Shown piece by piece: positions 6,760-16,296 of a stretch of 64,000 nucleotides of DNA. This stretch comes from Streptomyces sp. NRRL S-37 (lineage in GTDB: Bacteria; Actinomycetota; Actinomycetes; Streptomycetales; Streptomycetaceae). Within the stretch, counting starts at the first letter, position 1, and every line of letters starts with the position of its first letter. The notes below the pieces were generated by a model, which worked only from the letters and a program-made list of their open reading frames with translations, was not told where the DNA came from and made no database searches. The DNA lies in contig NZ_JOIZ01000006.1 in assembly GCF_000721605.1 (NCBI RefSeq), positions 1-64,000 of the forward strand, given 5' to 3'. The translations under genes were made by a program, and so were the position numbers.

Positions 6760-8229
6760 ATGTTCTTCACCTACCTGAGGCGCGAGCTGCGCCGCCGCAG
6801 AAAGGCGGCCCTCGTCGTCGCCTCCGGGCTCGCGCTCGGCATCGCGCTGGTCATCGTGGTCGACTCCGTCTCCTCCGGCATGGGCAAGGCGCAGGAGAAG
6901 GTCCTGCAGTCCCTGTACGGGCTCGGCACGGACATGACGGTCACCAAGGCCGCGGAGGCCCAGGCCACCGGCGAACGCCCCCGGTTCCGGTTCGACGCCC
7001 AGGACGACGGCTCCGGCGAGGAACAGAGCAGCGACCGCGTCATGGTGCAGGGCTTCCAGACCCTGGCGAGCTCCACCGTGACCAAGGTCGGCGAACAGGA
7101 CGGCGTCGCCGACGCGGTGGGCGGACTCAGCCTCCAAGTCATGAAGGTGAGCGGCGAGTTCACCCGGGGTCAGTTCCAGCAGGGCGGCCAGAACGCCGAG
7201 GGCGGCCAGGGCGGCGGTCCCGGTGACGGCCAGTCCTCCCCGCAGGGCCGGGTCCAGGGCGGCGGCGCCGACTTCGACGTCAACAGCTACTCCGTCTACG
7301 GCACCGACGTCACCGAGCCCGCCCTCGGCCCGCTGACCTCCTCCGAGATCACCGACGGACGCACCTTCAAGACCACCGAGACCGACGCGAAGGTCGCCGT
7401 CGCCGACTCCGCCTACGCCAAGGAGAAGGAACTCGAGACCGGTGACACCGTCACCGTCAAGGGCACGAAGTACAAGGTCATCGGCATCGCCACCGCCACC
7501 AGCGGGGACGCCGCGGCCAACCTCTACCTGCCGCTGAAGCAGGCGCAGACCCTCGCCGACGCCAAGGACAAGGTCACCACGATCTACGTCCAGGCGACCG
7601 ACTCCCAGCAGATCGACAGCGTCAAGTCCGGGATCCAGAAGAACATCTCCGGTACGACCGTCACGACCTCCGCCGACCTCGCGGACACCGTCTCCGGCTC
7701 CCTGTCCACCGCCTCCTCGCTCGCCGCGGGCGTCGGCAAGTGGCTGTCGGTCGTGGTCCTCGTGGCCGCGTTCCTCGTCGCCGGCCTGCTCACCTCCTCC
7801 GCCGTCTCCCGCCGGGTGCGCGAGTTCGGCACCCTCAAGGCACTGGGCTGGAAGTCCGGCCGGGTGACCCGGCAGGTGGTCGGCGAGTCCATGGTCCAGG
7901 GCCTGATCGGCGGCGCCCTCGGCATCGCGCTCGGCCTGGCGGGCGCCTACGCCGTCACCGCCGTCAGCCCCACCCTGCAGGCCCAGCTCGGCGGCGGCAG
8001 CGGCGGAGGCGGCGGTATGGCCGGGCCCGGCGGTGGCGGCGGCATGGGCGGCCCCGGACGGCAGAGTGCCGCCAAGACCCTCGACGTCGCGCTCACCGCG
8101 CCGGTCAGCCTCACCACCCTCGCCCTCGCGGTCGGCCTCGCCGTGGCCGGCGGTCTCGTCGCCGGCGCCTTCGGCGGCTGGCGCGCCTCCCGGCTGCGGC
8201 CGGCCGACGCGCTCCGCCGCGTCGAGTAG
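6760..8229 (+). CDS. MacB-type ABC transporter permease (FtsX family)
   Basis: A 489-residue permease with the MacB/FtsX layout. It has one membrane segment near the N-terminus (about 18-38), a large periplasmic-type extracytoplasmic domain (about 40-320), then three membrane segments (about 325-350, 372-400 and 448-475). Between the last two is a Gly-rich outside loop (residues about 405-430). Such permeases do not carry substrates through the membrane in bulk; they act as mechanotransmission exporters, often for peptides, antibiotics or lipoproteins. The ATPase gene lies 77 nt downstream with a hairpin between. There is no ribosome site, consistent with a leaderless start at the ATG. The substrate is unknown. 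Confidence 0.88.
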   Translation: MFFTYLRRELRRRRKAALVVASGLALGIALVIVVDSVSSGMGKAQEKVLQSLYGLGTDMTVTKAAEAQATGERPRFRFDAQDDGSGEEQSSDRVMVQGFQTLASSTVTKVGEQDGVADAVGGLSLQVMKVSGEFTRGQFQQGGQNAEGGQGGGPGDGQSSPQGRVQGGGADFDVNSYSVYGTDVTEPALGPLTSSEITDGRTFKTTETDAKVAVADSAYAKEKELETGDTVTVKGTKYKVIGIATATSGDAAANLYLPLKQAQTLADAKDKVTTIYVQATDSQQIDSVKSGIQKNISGTTVTTSADLADTVSGSLSTASSLAAGVGKWLSVVVLVAAFLVAGLLTSSAVSRRVREFGTLKALGWKSGRVTRQVVGESMVQGLIGGALGIALGLAGAYAVTAVSPTLQAQLGGGSGGGGGMAGPGGGGGMGGPGRQSAAKTLDVALTAPVSLTTLALAVGLAVAGGLVAGAFGGWRASRLRPADALRRVE

Positions 8230-8251
8230 CACCCGCCCGGCACCGGCAACC

Positions 8252-8278
8252 GGGGCCCGCCCGCAGCGGACGGGCCCC
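8252..8278 (+). terminator. Intra-operon hairpin between permease and ATPase
   Basis: GGGGCCCGCCC pairs with GGACGGGCCCC around GCAGC. It has no T-run and may attenuate or stabilise the operon message rather than end it. Confidence 0.5.
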
Positions 8279-8306
8279 TCCCCGTACGCGATCCAGGAGC
8301 AGAACC

Positions 8307-8999
8307 ATGTACGAACTCAGCGGCGTCACCCGGCGCTACACGCGCGGCAAGGAGACCGTCCACGCCCTCGACGGAATCGACCTGACCATCCCCGACGGCG
8401 ACCGGCTCGTCATCCAGGGCCCCACCGGCGGCGGCAAGTCCACGCTGCTGCAGATGCTCGGCGGCCTCGACCGGCCCAGCTCCGGCGAGATCGTCCTCGA
8501 CGGCACCGACCTGGCCAAACTGCCCGAGGCCCGGCTCACCCGGGTCCGCAGCGAGAACATCGGCTTCGTCTTCCAGTCGTTCAACCTGATCCCCACGCTC
8601 ACCGCGCAGGAGAACGTCGAGACCGCCCTCGTCCCGCTCGGCGTGAAGGCCAAGGAGCGCAGGGAGAAGGCCGCCGAGGCGCTGGCGTCGGTCGGTCTGG
8701 GCGAGCGGCTGGGCCATCTGCCCGGCGAGATGTCCGGCGGTCAGCAGCAGCGCGTGGCCATCGCGCGGGCGCTGGTGAAGGAGCCGAAGGTGCTGCTCGC
8801 CGACGAACCCACCGGAAACCTCGACGAGTCGACGCGCGACGAGATCATGGACGTACTCATCCGCATGTGGAAGGAGCTGGGGCTGACCTTCGTCATGGTC
8901 ACCCACGACTCGGCCATCGCGAAGGAGGCCCCGCGCCTGGCGACGATCCGCAAGGGGCGGATCACCGTGAAGGAGAACCCCAAGCGCGCGGTTCTGTAA
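8307..8999 (+). CDS. ABC transporter ATP-binding protein (MacB/LolD type)
   Basis: A 230-residue ATPase of the LolD/MacB class. The Walker A is GPTGGGKST (38-46), the signature begins at about residue 142 (MSGGQQQRVAIARAL), and the Walker B is VLLADEPTGN. The ATG at 8307 is preceded by AGGAG at 8295-8299. It powers the permease encoded just upstream, as expected for this two-gene arrangement. The Walker A reads PTGGGK rather than the more common PSGSGK, a mild variation that keeps the essential Lys. Confidence 0.93.
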   Translation: MYELSGVTRRYTRGKETVHALDGIDLTIPDGDRLVIQGPTGGGKSTLLQMLGGLDRPSSGEIVLDGTDLAKLPEARLTRVRSENIGFVFQSFNLIPTLTAQENVETALVPLGVKAKERREKAAEALASVGLGERLGHLPGEMSGGQQQRVAIARALVKEPKVLLADEPTGNLDESTRDEIMDVLIRMWKELGLTFVMVTHDSAIAKEAPRLATIRKGRITVKENPKRAVL

Positions 9000-9059
9000 C
9001 GGAGTTCCGGCGGTGGTGTTACAACCACCCGGCGACTTCCGCACCCTTCCCGGCATCCC

Positions 9060-9089
9060 TTGAGGCGCTTGATCACCCCTCGGCATACT
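9060..9089 (+). promoter_or_regulatory. Candidate promoter of the secreted protease gene
   Basis: TTGAGG at 9060-9065 and CATACT at 9084-9089 are separated by 18 bp, in reach of the standard HrdB consensus. The leader to the TTG start at 9179 would be about 80 nt. Confidence 0.35.
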
Positions 9090-9178
9090 GCGGAATCCGG
9101 GGGGTGCGCACATGCGTACGAGACCACCCCCGGCCGGGTGGCACCGAGTTCACCCGGCGATCCCGCTAGGGGGGAACC

Positions 9179-12100
9179 TTGCGCAGACAAGTGAAGAGAG
9201 CGTGCGCGGCCACGGTCGCCACGGCGACCGCCGTGGCGCTCGCGGCGGGCATGGCCGGCCCGGCGTCGGCGAACGGGGAGCGCACGACCGCCGCCGCCTC
9301 CTCGACGGAGGCGTCCGCGGTGAAGGCCAAGCACCGGATCACGCTGATCACCGGTGACCGGGTCGCCGTGGACGCCAAGGGCCGCGTGGTCGGCCTGGAG
9401 CGGGCCGAGGGCCGGGAGCACATACCCGTGCAGGTCCGCCGCGCCGGCGGCCACACCCTCGTGGTGCCGGCCGACGCCGCCCGGCTGATCGCGAGCGGCA
9501 GGCTGGACCAGCGGCTGTTCGACGTCACCGAACTGAACGAGGCAGCGACCCGCGGCTCCCAGAAGCGGGGCCTGAAGGTCATCGTCGGCTACAAGGGCGC
9601 CGCCCAGGCCGCCAAGTCCGACGTCCGGGACGCGGGCACGGTCCGCCGGACCCTGAAGTCCCTGAACGCGGACGCGGTGCAGACCCCGCACGACGAGACA
9701 CCCGAACTGTGGGACGCCGTCACCGACGGCGACCGCACCGCCTCCGGCATCGCCCACGTCTGGCTCGACGGGGTCCGCGAGGCCTCCCTCGACACGTCGG
9801 TGGCGCAGATCGGCACCCCGAAGGCCTGGGCGGCCGGCTACGACGGCAAGGGCGTGAAGATCGCCGTCCTCGACACCGGTGTCGACGCCACCCACCCGGA
9901 CCTCAAGGGCCAGGTGACCGAGTCCAAGAACTTCACCTCCGCGGCCACCGCCGGCGACAAGGTCGGCCACGGCACCCACGTCGCCTCCATCGCGGCCGGC
10001 ACCGGCGCCCAGTCCAAGGGCAAGTACAAGGGCGTCGCGCCCGGCGCGAAGATCCTCAACGGCAAGGTCCTCGACGACGCCGGCTTCGGCGACGACTCCG
10101 GCATCCTCGCCGGCATGGAGTGGGCGGCCGCGCAGGGCGCCGACGTCGTCAACATGAGCCTGGGCGGCCTGGACACCGCCGAGGTCGACCCGCTGGAAGC
10201 GGCCGTCGACAAGCTCTCCGCCGAGAAGGGCGTCCTGTTCGCCATCGCGGCCGGCAACGAGGGCCCGCAGTCGATCGGTTCGCCCGGCAGCGCGGACGCC
10301 GCGCTCACCGTCGGCGCCGTCGACGACAAGGACGCGCTCGCCGACTTCTCCTCCACCGGCCCGCGCGTCGGCGACGGCGCCGTCAAGCCGGACGTCACGG
10401 CTCCCGGCGTCGACATCACGGCCGCCTCGGCGAAGGGCAACGCCATCGCCGAGGAGGTCGGCGAGAAGCCGGCCGGCTACATGACCATCTCCGGTACGTC
10501 GATGGCGACCCCGCACGTCGCGGGCGCGGCGGCGATCCTGAAGCAGCAGCACCCCGAGTGGACCTACGCGGAGCTGAAGGGCGCGCTCACCGGCTCCACC
10601 AAGGGCGGCGCGTACACGCCGTTCGAGCAGGGGTCGGGCCGCGTCCAGGTCGACAAGGCCGTCAAGCAGACCGTGATCGCCGACCCGGTGTCGCTGAGCT
10701 TCGGCGTCCAGCAGTGGCCGCACACCGACGACAAGCCGGTCACCAAGGCGCTCACCTACCGCAACCTCGGCACGACGGACGTCACGCTGAAGCTGACGTC
10801 GACGGCGACCGGCCCCCAGGGCAAGGCGGCCCCGGCCGGCTTCTTCACGCTCGGTGCCACCACGGTCATCGTCCCGGCGGGCGGCACGGCCTCCGTGGAC
10901 GCGACCGTCGACACCCGGCTGGGCGGCACGCTCGACGGCGCCTACTCGGCGTACGTGGTCGCCACCGGCGGCGGGCAGACCGTGCGCACGGCCGCCGCGG
11001 TGCAGCGCGAGGTCGAGTCGTACGACGTGACGCTGAGGTTCCTCGACCGCGCGGGCAAGCCGGCCCCCAACTACGTCACCAACCTCGCCGGCGTCTCCGG
11101 CCTGGCCACCGACCGGTGGTACCAGCCCTACGAGGCCGACGGCACCGTCACCGTCCGCGTGCCCAAGGGCGGTTACGTCCTGGACACCGGCATCTACGTC
11201 AACCCCGACCCCGCCTCGGAGAAGTACGAGGGCGCCGACTGGCTCGCCCAGCCGAAGCTGAACGTCACCAAGAACACGACGATCACCCTGGACGCCCGCA
11301 AGGCCAAGCCGGTGAAAATCACCGTGCCGGCCAAGGGAGTCAAGCAGGAGTTCGCCTCCGCCGACTACACCGTCGAGACCGACGACTCCTCCTACGGCTT
11401 CGGCTGGTGGCTGGACTCGTACGACAACTTCCGCTCCGCACACCTCGGCCCGCAGATCACCGACGGCTCGCTGAGCCAGCAGTGGGACGCCCACTTCAGC
11501 AAGGGCGCCAAGGAGCAGTACAGCGCCGTCACCGGCGCCAAGGTGAAGAACCTCGCCACCGGCTACACCCGGAACTACAAGGCCGGCGAGTTCGCCACGG
11601 TGAAGGTCGGCATGGGCGCCGCGGCGAGCGGCAAGAAGGGCGTCGTCAGCCCCTTCGGCACGTTGCCCGGGAGCAGCGGCGCCTCCTCGTTCGGCAACCC
11701 GCAGAGCCTGCCCGGCACCCGCACACTGCACCTGTCCACCGTGGCCGGGGTGAAGTGGGGCCTCGACTTCGAGCAGCAGGGCGGGGTCGACGCCGAGGGC
11801 TGGCCGATCTGGGAGGCCGGCTACGTCATCGGTTCCGCGAAGGGCTACAAGGGCGGCAAGACGTACCAGGAGACCGTGAACACGGCCGTCTTCGGGCCGC
11901 GCCTCACCTCCGACTACGGCGTCTTCCGTGACGGCAACAGCATCTCCGGGCTCGTCCCGCTGTTCGCCGACGGCAAGGGCCACGCCGGCTCCTCGGTGTT
12001 CACGTCGGCCACCACCAGCCTCTACCGCAACGGCAAGAAGGTCGGCTCGCACGACGACCCGCTGTTCGGCGAGAAGGAGTTCAAGGTCCCGTCCGGGGAC

Positions 12101-12517
12101 GCCTCCTACAAGCTGACCACCTCGGTCAAGCGCAGCGCCAAGGTCGCCGCCGCCTCCACGCGGATCGACGCGAGCTGGACCTTCCGCTCCAAGAAGACCG
12201 CCGAGCCGAAGCAGCTCCCCGTCTCCACGGCCCGCTTCCAGGCGGCCACCGGACTGGACAGCAAGGTGACGGCCGGCAAGAAGGCCACGTTCCCGGTCAC
12301 CGTCGAGGGCGCCGCCCAGGGCAAGAACCTCAAGTCCCTGTCGGTGTACGTGTCCTACGACCACGGCAAGACCTGGAAGAAGACCACGGTCACGAAGGGG
12401 AAGATCACCGTCAAGAACCCGGCGAAGGGGAAGGCCGTCTCCTTCCGCGCCAAGATCACCGACAAGAAGGGCAACACGTCGACGATCTCGGTCTACGACG
12501 CGTACTACGGCAAGTAG
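9179..12517 (+). CDS. Secreted subtilisin-family serine protease (S8)
   Basis: A 1112-residue secreted protease. The signal peptide carries the basic start RRQVKRACAATV and ends near PASA (about residue 31). A propeptide follows to about 215, then the S8 catalytic domain with Asp232 (VAVLDTGVDATHPDL region), His264 (GHGTHVAS) and Ser441 (SGTSMATPHVAG). About 600 residues of beta-rich C-terminal domains follow and end in a Lys-rich tail. The start is the TTG at 9179, 5-7 nt after a GGGGGGAA ribosome site; an in-frame GTG at 9191 is the alternative. Large S8 enzymes of this layout serve extracellular protein breakdown or wall-protein maturation in Streptomyces. A terminator follows at 12529. 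Confidence 0.93.
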   Translation: MRRQVKRACAATVATATAVALAAGMAGPASANGERTTAAASSTEASAVKAKHRITLITGDRVAVDAKGRVVGLERAEGREHIPVQVRRAGGHTLVVPADAARLIASGRLDQRLFDVTELNEAATRGSQKRGLKVIVGYKGAAQAAKSDVRDAGTVRRTLKSLNADAVQTPHDETPELWDAVTDGDRTASGIAHVWLDGVREASLDTSVAQIGTPKAWAAGYDGKGVKIAVLDTGVDATHPDLKGQVTESKNFTSAATAGDKVGHGTHVASIAAGTGAQSKGKYKGVAPGAKILNGKVLDDAGFGDDSGILAGMEWAAAQGADVVNMSLGGLDTAEVDPLEAAVDKLSAEKGVLFAIAAGNEGPQSIGSPGSADAALTVGAVDDKDALADFSSTGPRVGDGAVKPDVTAPGVDITAASAKGNAIAEEVGEKPAGYMTISGTSMATPHVAGAAAILKQQHPEWTYAELKGALTGSTKGGAYTPFEQGSGRVQVDKAVKQTVIADPVSLSFGVQQWPHTDDKPVTKALTYRNLGTTDVTLKLTSTATGPQGKAAPAGFFTLGATTVIVPAGGTASVDATVDTRLGGTLDGAYSAYVVATGGGQTVRTAAAVQREVESYDVTLRFLDRAGKPAPNYVTNLAGVSGLATDRWYQPYEADGTVTVRVPKGGYVLDTGIYVNPDPASEKYEGADWLAQPKLNVTKNTTITLDARKAKPVKITVPAKGVKQEFASADYTVETDDSSYGFGWWLDSYDNFRSAHLGPQITDGSLSQQWDAHFSKGAKEQYSAVTGAKVKNLATGYTRNYKAGEFATVKVGMGAAASGKKGVVSPFGTLPGSSGASSFGNPQSLPGTRTLHLSTVAGVKWGLDFEQQGGVDAEGWPIWEAGYVIGSAKGYKGGKTYQETVNTAVFGPRLTSDYGVFRDGNSISGLVPLFADGKGHAGSSVFTSATTSLYRNGKKVGSHDDPLFGEKEFKVPSGDASYKLTTSVKRSAKVAAASTRIDASWTFRSKKTAEPKQLPVSTARFQAATGLDSKVTAGKKATFPVTVEGAAQGKNLKSLSVYVSYDHGKTWKKTTVTKGKITVKNPAKGKAVSFRAKITDKKGNTSTISVYDAYYGK

Positions 12518-12528
12518 TCCGTGACCGG

Positions 12529-12564
12529 ACGGCCCGCCGGAGGACTTCCCTTCCGGCGGGCCGT
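12529..12564 (+). terminator. Terminator of the protease gene
   Basis: ACGGCCCGCCGGA (12529-12541) pairs with TCCGGCGGGCCGT (12552-12564) around a 10-nt loop. It begins 11 nt after the stop codon. Confidence 0.8.
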
Positions 12565-12720
12565 TCCGTGCTCTCCGGGGCCGGGGTGGACGCCCGCTCC
12601 CGCGGAGCGGGGCGAAGGGGGGGCGCGTCGCCTCCGCGGCGCCGGGCCCCGGCTGCCGGCGAGGCGGAGGCCGGGGCGGGAGGACCCGGGCGTCGAGGGC
12701 CGAGGGCCACCGCCTGTCCC

Positions 12721-12834
12721 GGGAAGCCGTGGCCGCCCGTCCCGGGAAGCCGTGGCGATCCGGCCCCGGGGAGCCGTGACGTCAGGCTCGGGGAGCCGTG
12801 ATGTCCGCCTCAGGGAGCCGTGGCGTCCGCCCCG
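12721..12834. repeat. Degenerate tandem repeat of about 23 bp, five units
   Basis: The core GGGAAGCCGTG or GGGAGCCGTG recurs at 12721, 12744, 12769, 12791 and 12813, spaced 23, 25, 22 and 22 bp. The last unit lies inside the 3 prime end of the MmyB-like regulator gene and covers its stop codon, so the array seems to have grown outward from coding sequence. The stretch 12568-12720 before it holds only G+C-rich DNA with no gene that I can support. Confidence 0.6.
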
Positions 12835-13727
12835 GCCCGCCGGGCGTCCGTGCCCCAGCTGGACAGCAGCCTCAGGGCCTCCGCCGACGGCGAACCCGGC
12901 TCCGCGAAGTACGTGACCAGCGACTGCCCGGTGTCGTCACCGGCCGGGCGGAACGACTCCCACAGCAGCGTCAGCTCACCGACCAGCGGATGCCGGACGT
13001 GCTTGACGCCGTGGCTCTTCTCCTTGACGTCGTGCGCCGCCCACAGCCTGCGGAACTCCTCGCTCTTCACGGACAGCTCGCCCACCAGCGAGGACAGCTG
13101 CGGATCGTCCGGATGGAGGCCCGCGTCCATGCGGAGGTAGGCGACCATGTCGTACGCCTTCTGCTCCCACTCCACGAACAGCTCCCGCTGGTCCGGGTGC
13201 AGGAACACCAGCCGCGCCCAGTTCCGCTCCTGCGCCGGGAGCCGGCCCCAGTCCCCGAAGACCGCCGCCGCCATCCGGTTCCAGGCGAGGATCTCCGAGC
13301 GCCGGCCCACCACGTACGCCGGGACCGCGTCCATCGACTCCAGCAGATGCCGCAGCGCGGGGCGGGCCTGCTGGGCGCGGGCCGCCGGCTTCCGCCTCTG
13401 CCGCTTCGGCTTCGCCAGATGCGTGAGGTGGGACCGCTCGGCGTCGGTGAGGCGCAGGGCGCGCGCGATCGAGTCCAGCACCTCCGCCGACACGTTCTGC
13501 CCGTTGCCCTGCTCCAGGCGTGTGTAGTACGCCACGGACACCCCGGCGAGCTGGGCCAGCTCCTCGCGGCGCAGGCCCGGCACCCGGCGGTGCCGTCCGA
13601 AGTCCGGCAGGCCCACGTCCTCCGGCTTCAGCCGGGCCCGCCGGGTGCGCAGAAACTCGCTGAGTTCCGCTCGCGGGTCGAGGCCGCCGCTCGCGGGGCC
13701 GGCCGGGTGGGTGTGCCGTTCGTCCAT
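12810..13727 (-). CDS. Helix-turn-helix regulator with MmyB-like ligand domain
   Basis: A 305-residue XRE-type regulator. The helix-turn-helix is at about residues 25-95 ([20 protein letters not shown], then LEQG). An MmyB-like C-terminal domain at about 125-290 probably binds a fatty-acid-like ligand. This two-domain family is very common in Streptomyces, usually next to an oxidoreductase gene transcribed divergently, as here with the alcohol dehydrogenase. I chose the ATG at 13727; GGAG lies close before it. A GTG at 13754 would add nine residues without homology. It probably controls its own gene and the dehydrogenase through the 174-bp gap. The C-terminus is overlapped by a tandem repeat. 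Confidence 0.88.
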   Translation of the reverse strand: MDERHTHPAGPASGGLDPRAELSEFLRTRRARLKPEDVGLPDFGRHRRVPGLRREELAQLAGVSVAYYTRLEQGNGQNVSAEVLDSIARALRLTDAERSHLTHLAKPKRQRRKPAARAQQARPALRHLLESMDAVPAYVVGRRSEILAWNRMAAAVFGDWGRLPAQERNWARLVFLHPDQRELFVEWEQKAYDMVAYLRMDAGLHPDDPQLSSLVGELSVKSEEFRRLWAAHDVKEKSHGVKHVRHPLVGELTLLWESFRPAGDDTGQSLVTYFAEPGSPSAEALRLLSSWGTDARRAGADATAP

Positions 13728-13746
13728 GACTCCAGTATTCCCGGTC

Positions 13747-13783
13747 GTACGCACAGCATCCTGTCCCCGTCAGTGGTACGCAC
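13747..13783. promoter_or_regulatory. Direct repeats GTACGCAC in the divergent regulator/dehydrogenase gap
   Basis: GTACGCAC occurs at 13747-13754 and at 13776-13783, 29 bp apart, each continued by a similar triplet (AGC or GGC). It is a candidate site for the MmyB-like regulator. Confidence 0.35.
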
Positions 13784-13901
13784 GGCCAACGTAGGCAAAG
13801 CCGTGGTCTGGGTGGATCCGGGACGCTGTCGCAGGCTGGAGGCCGTGCCCGGCCGGACAGAAGGCGGCCGGGCGCACGACCTCACGAGGAGAGCACCCGG
13901 C

Positions 13902-14945
13902 ATGACCACTGTTGCCGCATACGCCGTACCCGCCGCCAAGGCTCCGCTGGAGCGGACGACCGTCGAGCGGCGCGCGGTCGGCGAGCACGACGTCCTGATC
14001 GATATCAAGTTCGCGGGCATCTGCCACTCCGACATCCACCAGGCCCGTGAGGGCTGGGGCGAGGCGATCTTCCCGATGGTCCCCGGCCACGAGATCGCCG
14101 GCGTGGTGTCCGAGGTCGGCCCCGGCGTCACCCGGTACCGGGTGGGTGACCGCGTGGGCGTCGGCTGCATGGTCGACTCCTGCCGGGAGTGCGACAACTG
14201 CAGGGCCGGCCGGGAGCAGTACTGCACCGGCAGCGGCATGGTCGGCACGTACAACGCCGTGGACAGGAACGGCGAGCCCACTTACGGCGGCTACTCGGAG
14301 AAGATCGTCGTCGACGAGAACTACGTCGTCCGCATCCCCGACGGTCTGGCCCTCGACGTCGCCGCGCCCCTGCTGTGCGCCGGCATCACCCTGTACTCCC
14401 CGCTGAAGCGCTGGGGCGCCGGCCCCGGCAAGAAGGTCGCGGTCCTCGGCATGGGCGGCCTCGGCCACATGGGCGTCAAGATCGCGCACGCGCTGGGCGC
14501 CGAGGTGACGGTGCTGTCGCAGTCCCTGCGCAAGAAGGACGACGGCCTCAAGCTGGGCGCCGACCACTACCACGCCACCAGCGACCCGAAGACCTTCGAG
14601 GAGCTGCGGGGCACCTTCGACCTGATCGTGTCGACGGTGTCGGCCCCGCTGGACTTCAACGCCTACCTGTCCCTGCTGAAGACGGAGGGCACGCTGGCGA
14701 ACGTGGGCGCTCCCGAGGAGCCGGTCGCCCTCAACCTCTTCTCGCTGCTCGGGGGCGGCAAGACCCTCGCCGGCTCGATGATCGGCGGCATCGCCGAGAC
14801 CCAGGAGATGCTGGACTTCTGCGCCGCGCACGGCATCGGCGCGGAGATCGAACTGATCGGCGCGGCCGAGATCAACGAGGCGTACGAGCGCGTCCTGAAC
14901 AGCGACGTCCGCTACCGCTTCGTGATCGACACGGCGACGATCTGA
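13902..14945 (+). CDS. Zinc-dependent NAD(P) alcohol dehydrogenase
   Basis: A 347-residue medium-chain dehydrogenase of the cinnamyl-alcohol/YahK-like branch. Catalytic zinc ligands are Cys41 (in GICHSD) and the His-Glu pair of GHEIAGVV. The structural zinc site is the four-Cys cluster that begins in [13 protein letters not shown]. The nucleotide-binding loop is GMGGLGHMG, and these enzymes usually prefer NADPH and reduce aldehydes. The ATG at 13902 follows the ribosome site GAGGAGAG. The gene is divergent from the MmyB-like regulator that probably controls it, and is closed by two strong hairpins. The true aldehyde substrate is not predictable. Confidence 0.92.
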   Translation: MTTVAAYAVPAAKAPLERTTVERRAVGEHDVLIDIKFAGICHSDIHQAREGWGEAIFPMVPGHEIAGVVSEVGPGVTRYRVGDRVGVGCMVDSCRECDNCRAGREQYCTGSGMVGTYNAVDRNGEPTYGGYSEKIVVDENYVVRIPDGLALDVAAPLLCAGITLYSPLKRWGAGPGKKVAVLGMGGLGHMGVKIAHALGAEVTVLSQSLRKKDDGLKLGADHYHATSDPKTFEELRGTFDLIVSTVSAPLDFNAYLSLLKTEGTLANVGAPEEPVALNLFSLLGGGKTLAGSMIGGIAETQEMLDFCAAHGIGAEIELIGAAEINEAYERVLNSDVRYRFVIDTATI

Positions 14946-14955
14946 CACCTGGCTC

Positions 14956-15017
14956 CGTGTCTCCGGGCCGCCGGGGCCCGGAGACACGTGGGGTCCCGCC
15001 GCCTTCGGCGGGACCCC
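14956..15017. terminator. Double terminator between convergent genes
   Basis: The first hairpin has a perfect 14-bp stem (14956-14969 with 14975-14988). The second pairs GGGGTCCCGCC (14990-15000) with GGCGGGACCCC (15007-15017). Together they can serve the dehydrogenase on the plus strand and the TPR-like gene ending at 15034 on the minus strand. Confidence 0.85.
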
Positions 15018-15033
15018 TGCCGGGACGGCACGG

Positions 15034-16152
15034 TCAGTGCGGGAGGGTCGCCGGGCTGCCGCCGTTCGCCTCGTAGCCGGCCACCGCCAGGGCGCGGTAG
15101 ACGGCGAACTCGGCGGCCGGGTCGGGGGAGAGGGTCCAGGGGAGGGCGCCCACGTGGCCGTCGATGTGTATGAGCTGGCTCATGGCCTCCGCCCAGCGCT
15201 CGCCGCACACCAGGAAGAAGACCAGCAGGTGCCGTACGTGCGCCGACATCGGGTCGTCGGGGCGGGCCGAGTACACCGCGTGCAGCGCGCCGTGCACCGC
15301 CTTGGTGACGGTTTCGCTCTGGTGGAAACCGGCGACCAGGTTCACCTCGGGCAGGTGCTCGAACACCGCGAAGAGCGGCATGGCGGCGAGGAGGGACCCC
15401 TGGGGCGCCCGCGCGGCCGCGGCCTCCGCGAACGCGTACGCCTGCCGCCGCGAGCCGTGCCACTTCTCGCACCAGTAGTGCAGCGCGGCCAGGTGCGCCC
15501 CCATGTGGGCCGGGGCGCGGTCCAGGATCTTCAGCCAGAGCTGCTCGAAGTCCTGCTGCGAGTAACCGAGTCCCCGCGCCACCGACAGCTCCACGATGTA
15601 CGGGACCGGGTCACCAGGAGCCAGCAGCGCCGCCTCGCCGCACGCCGCCTTCGCCTCCTCCATGATGATCCGGAACTCGTCCGTCCCGGGCGCCGCCGTA
15701 CGCCACGCCTGCTGCACCAGGAACTCGGCGTGCACCGCGGCTCCCCCGGCGTCCTTGGGCAGCTCGGTCCGCCACACCCGCAGCCACTGCCCGCCCGGCG
15801 CCTCGCCCACCCCGCCGGGCCGCTGCTTCAGCTCCAGCGAGGCCGCGCCCGCGAACGCCTGGACGCGCTGCCAGCGCGACTCGCCCTCCGCGTCCGTGCC
15901 GGCCAGCAGCTGCTGCGCCGCCCGGTAGTCCTGGGTGCGCTGCACCAGGTCCAGGACGTCCAGCAGGTCCTGGTCGGGGCCGGGCATGCGGACGTCCAGC
16001 TCCTCCTCGCGGGCGAAGCCGTAGGCCGCCGGGTCCGCCGCGTCCGGGTGGCCGGCGGGGACCTGCGTGATCGCCCCGCGCCCGCGCCTTATGAACGGCA
16101 CCACCACGAAGCCGAGCATGACGAGCGCGATCAGGACCCAGAGAATCTCCAT
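15034..16152 (-). CDS. Membrane-anchored protein with TPR-like helical repeats
   Basis: A 372-residue protein. The first residues form a single membrane anchor (about 3-22, ILWVLIALVMLGFVVVPFI), followed by a basic RRGRG stop-transfer. The rest is cytoplasmic and almost wholly alpha-helical (about 70-360), rich in Ala, Leu, Glu and Trp, with repeated aromatic/Ala spacing like tetratricopeptide repeats. The ATG at 16152 is preferred because the membrane segment starts right there; a GTG at 16173 would add seven residues. I do not recognise a named family beyond a hypothetical protein conserved in Streptomyces. Scaffold or protein-binding roles are likely for such a fold. Confidence 0.7.
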   Translation of the reverse strand: MEILWVLIALVMLGFVVVPFIRRGRGAITQVPAGHPDAADPAAYGFAREEELDVRMPGPDQDLLDVLDLVQRTQDYRAAQQLLAGTDAEGESRWQRVQAFAGAASLELKQRPGGVGEAPGGQWLRVWRTELPKDAGGAAVHAEFLVQQAWRTAAPGTDEFRIIMEEAKAACGEAALLAPGDPVPYIVELSVARGLGYSQQDFEQLWLKILDRAPAHMGAHLAALHYWCEKWHGSRRQAYAFAEAAAARAPQGSLLAAMPLFAVFEHLPEVNLVAGFHQSETVTKAVHGALHAVYSARPDDPMSAHVRHLLVFFLVCGERWAEAMSQLIHIDGHVGALPWTLSPDPAAEFAVYRALAVAGYEANGGSPATLPH

Positions 16153-16296
16153 GTCACCAGCGAACCAGACCACGCCGACAATTGGCCAACCCGGTACCGG
16201 ACCCTGTGGAAAACCCCGGCATCCGCCCCCGCCGCCGCCCGCCCCGCCCGCTCCGCGTCCGTCATCCGCACCGCACGCGCACTACCCTCGGTGCCC

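Noticed and set aside
8741-12364. A 1207-codon open frame on the minus strand, antisense to the subtilisin gene
   Set aside because: Long antisense frames are normal opposite G+C-rich genes. The plus strand shows a full catalytic triad, signal peptide and ribosome site.
12721-12834. CRISPR-like array
   Set aside because: Units are only 22-25 bp in total, degenerate, with no distinct spacers and no cas genes.
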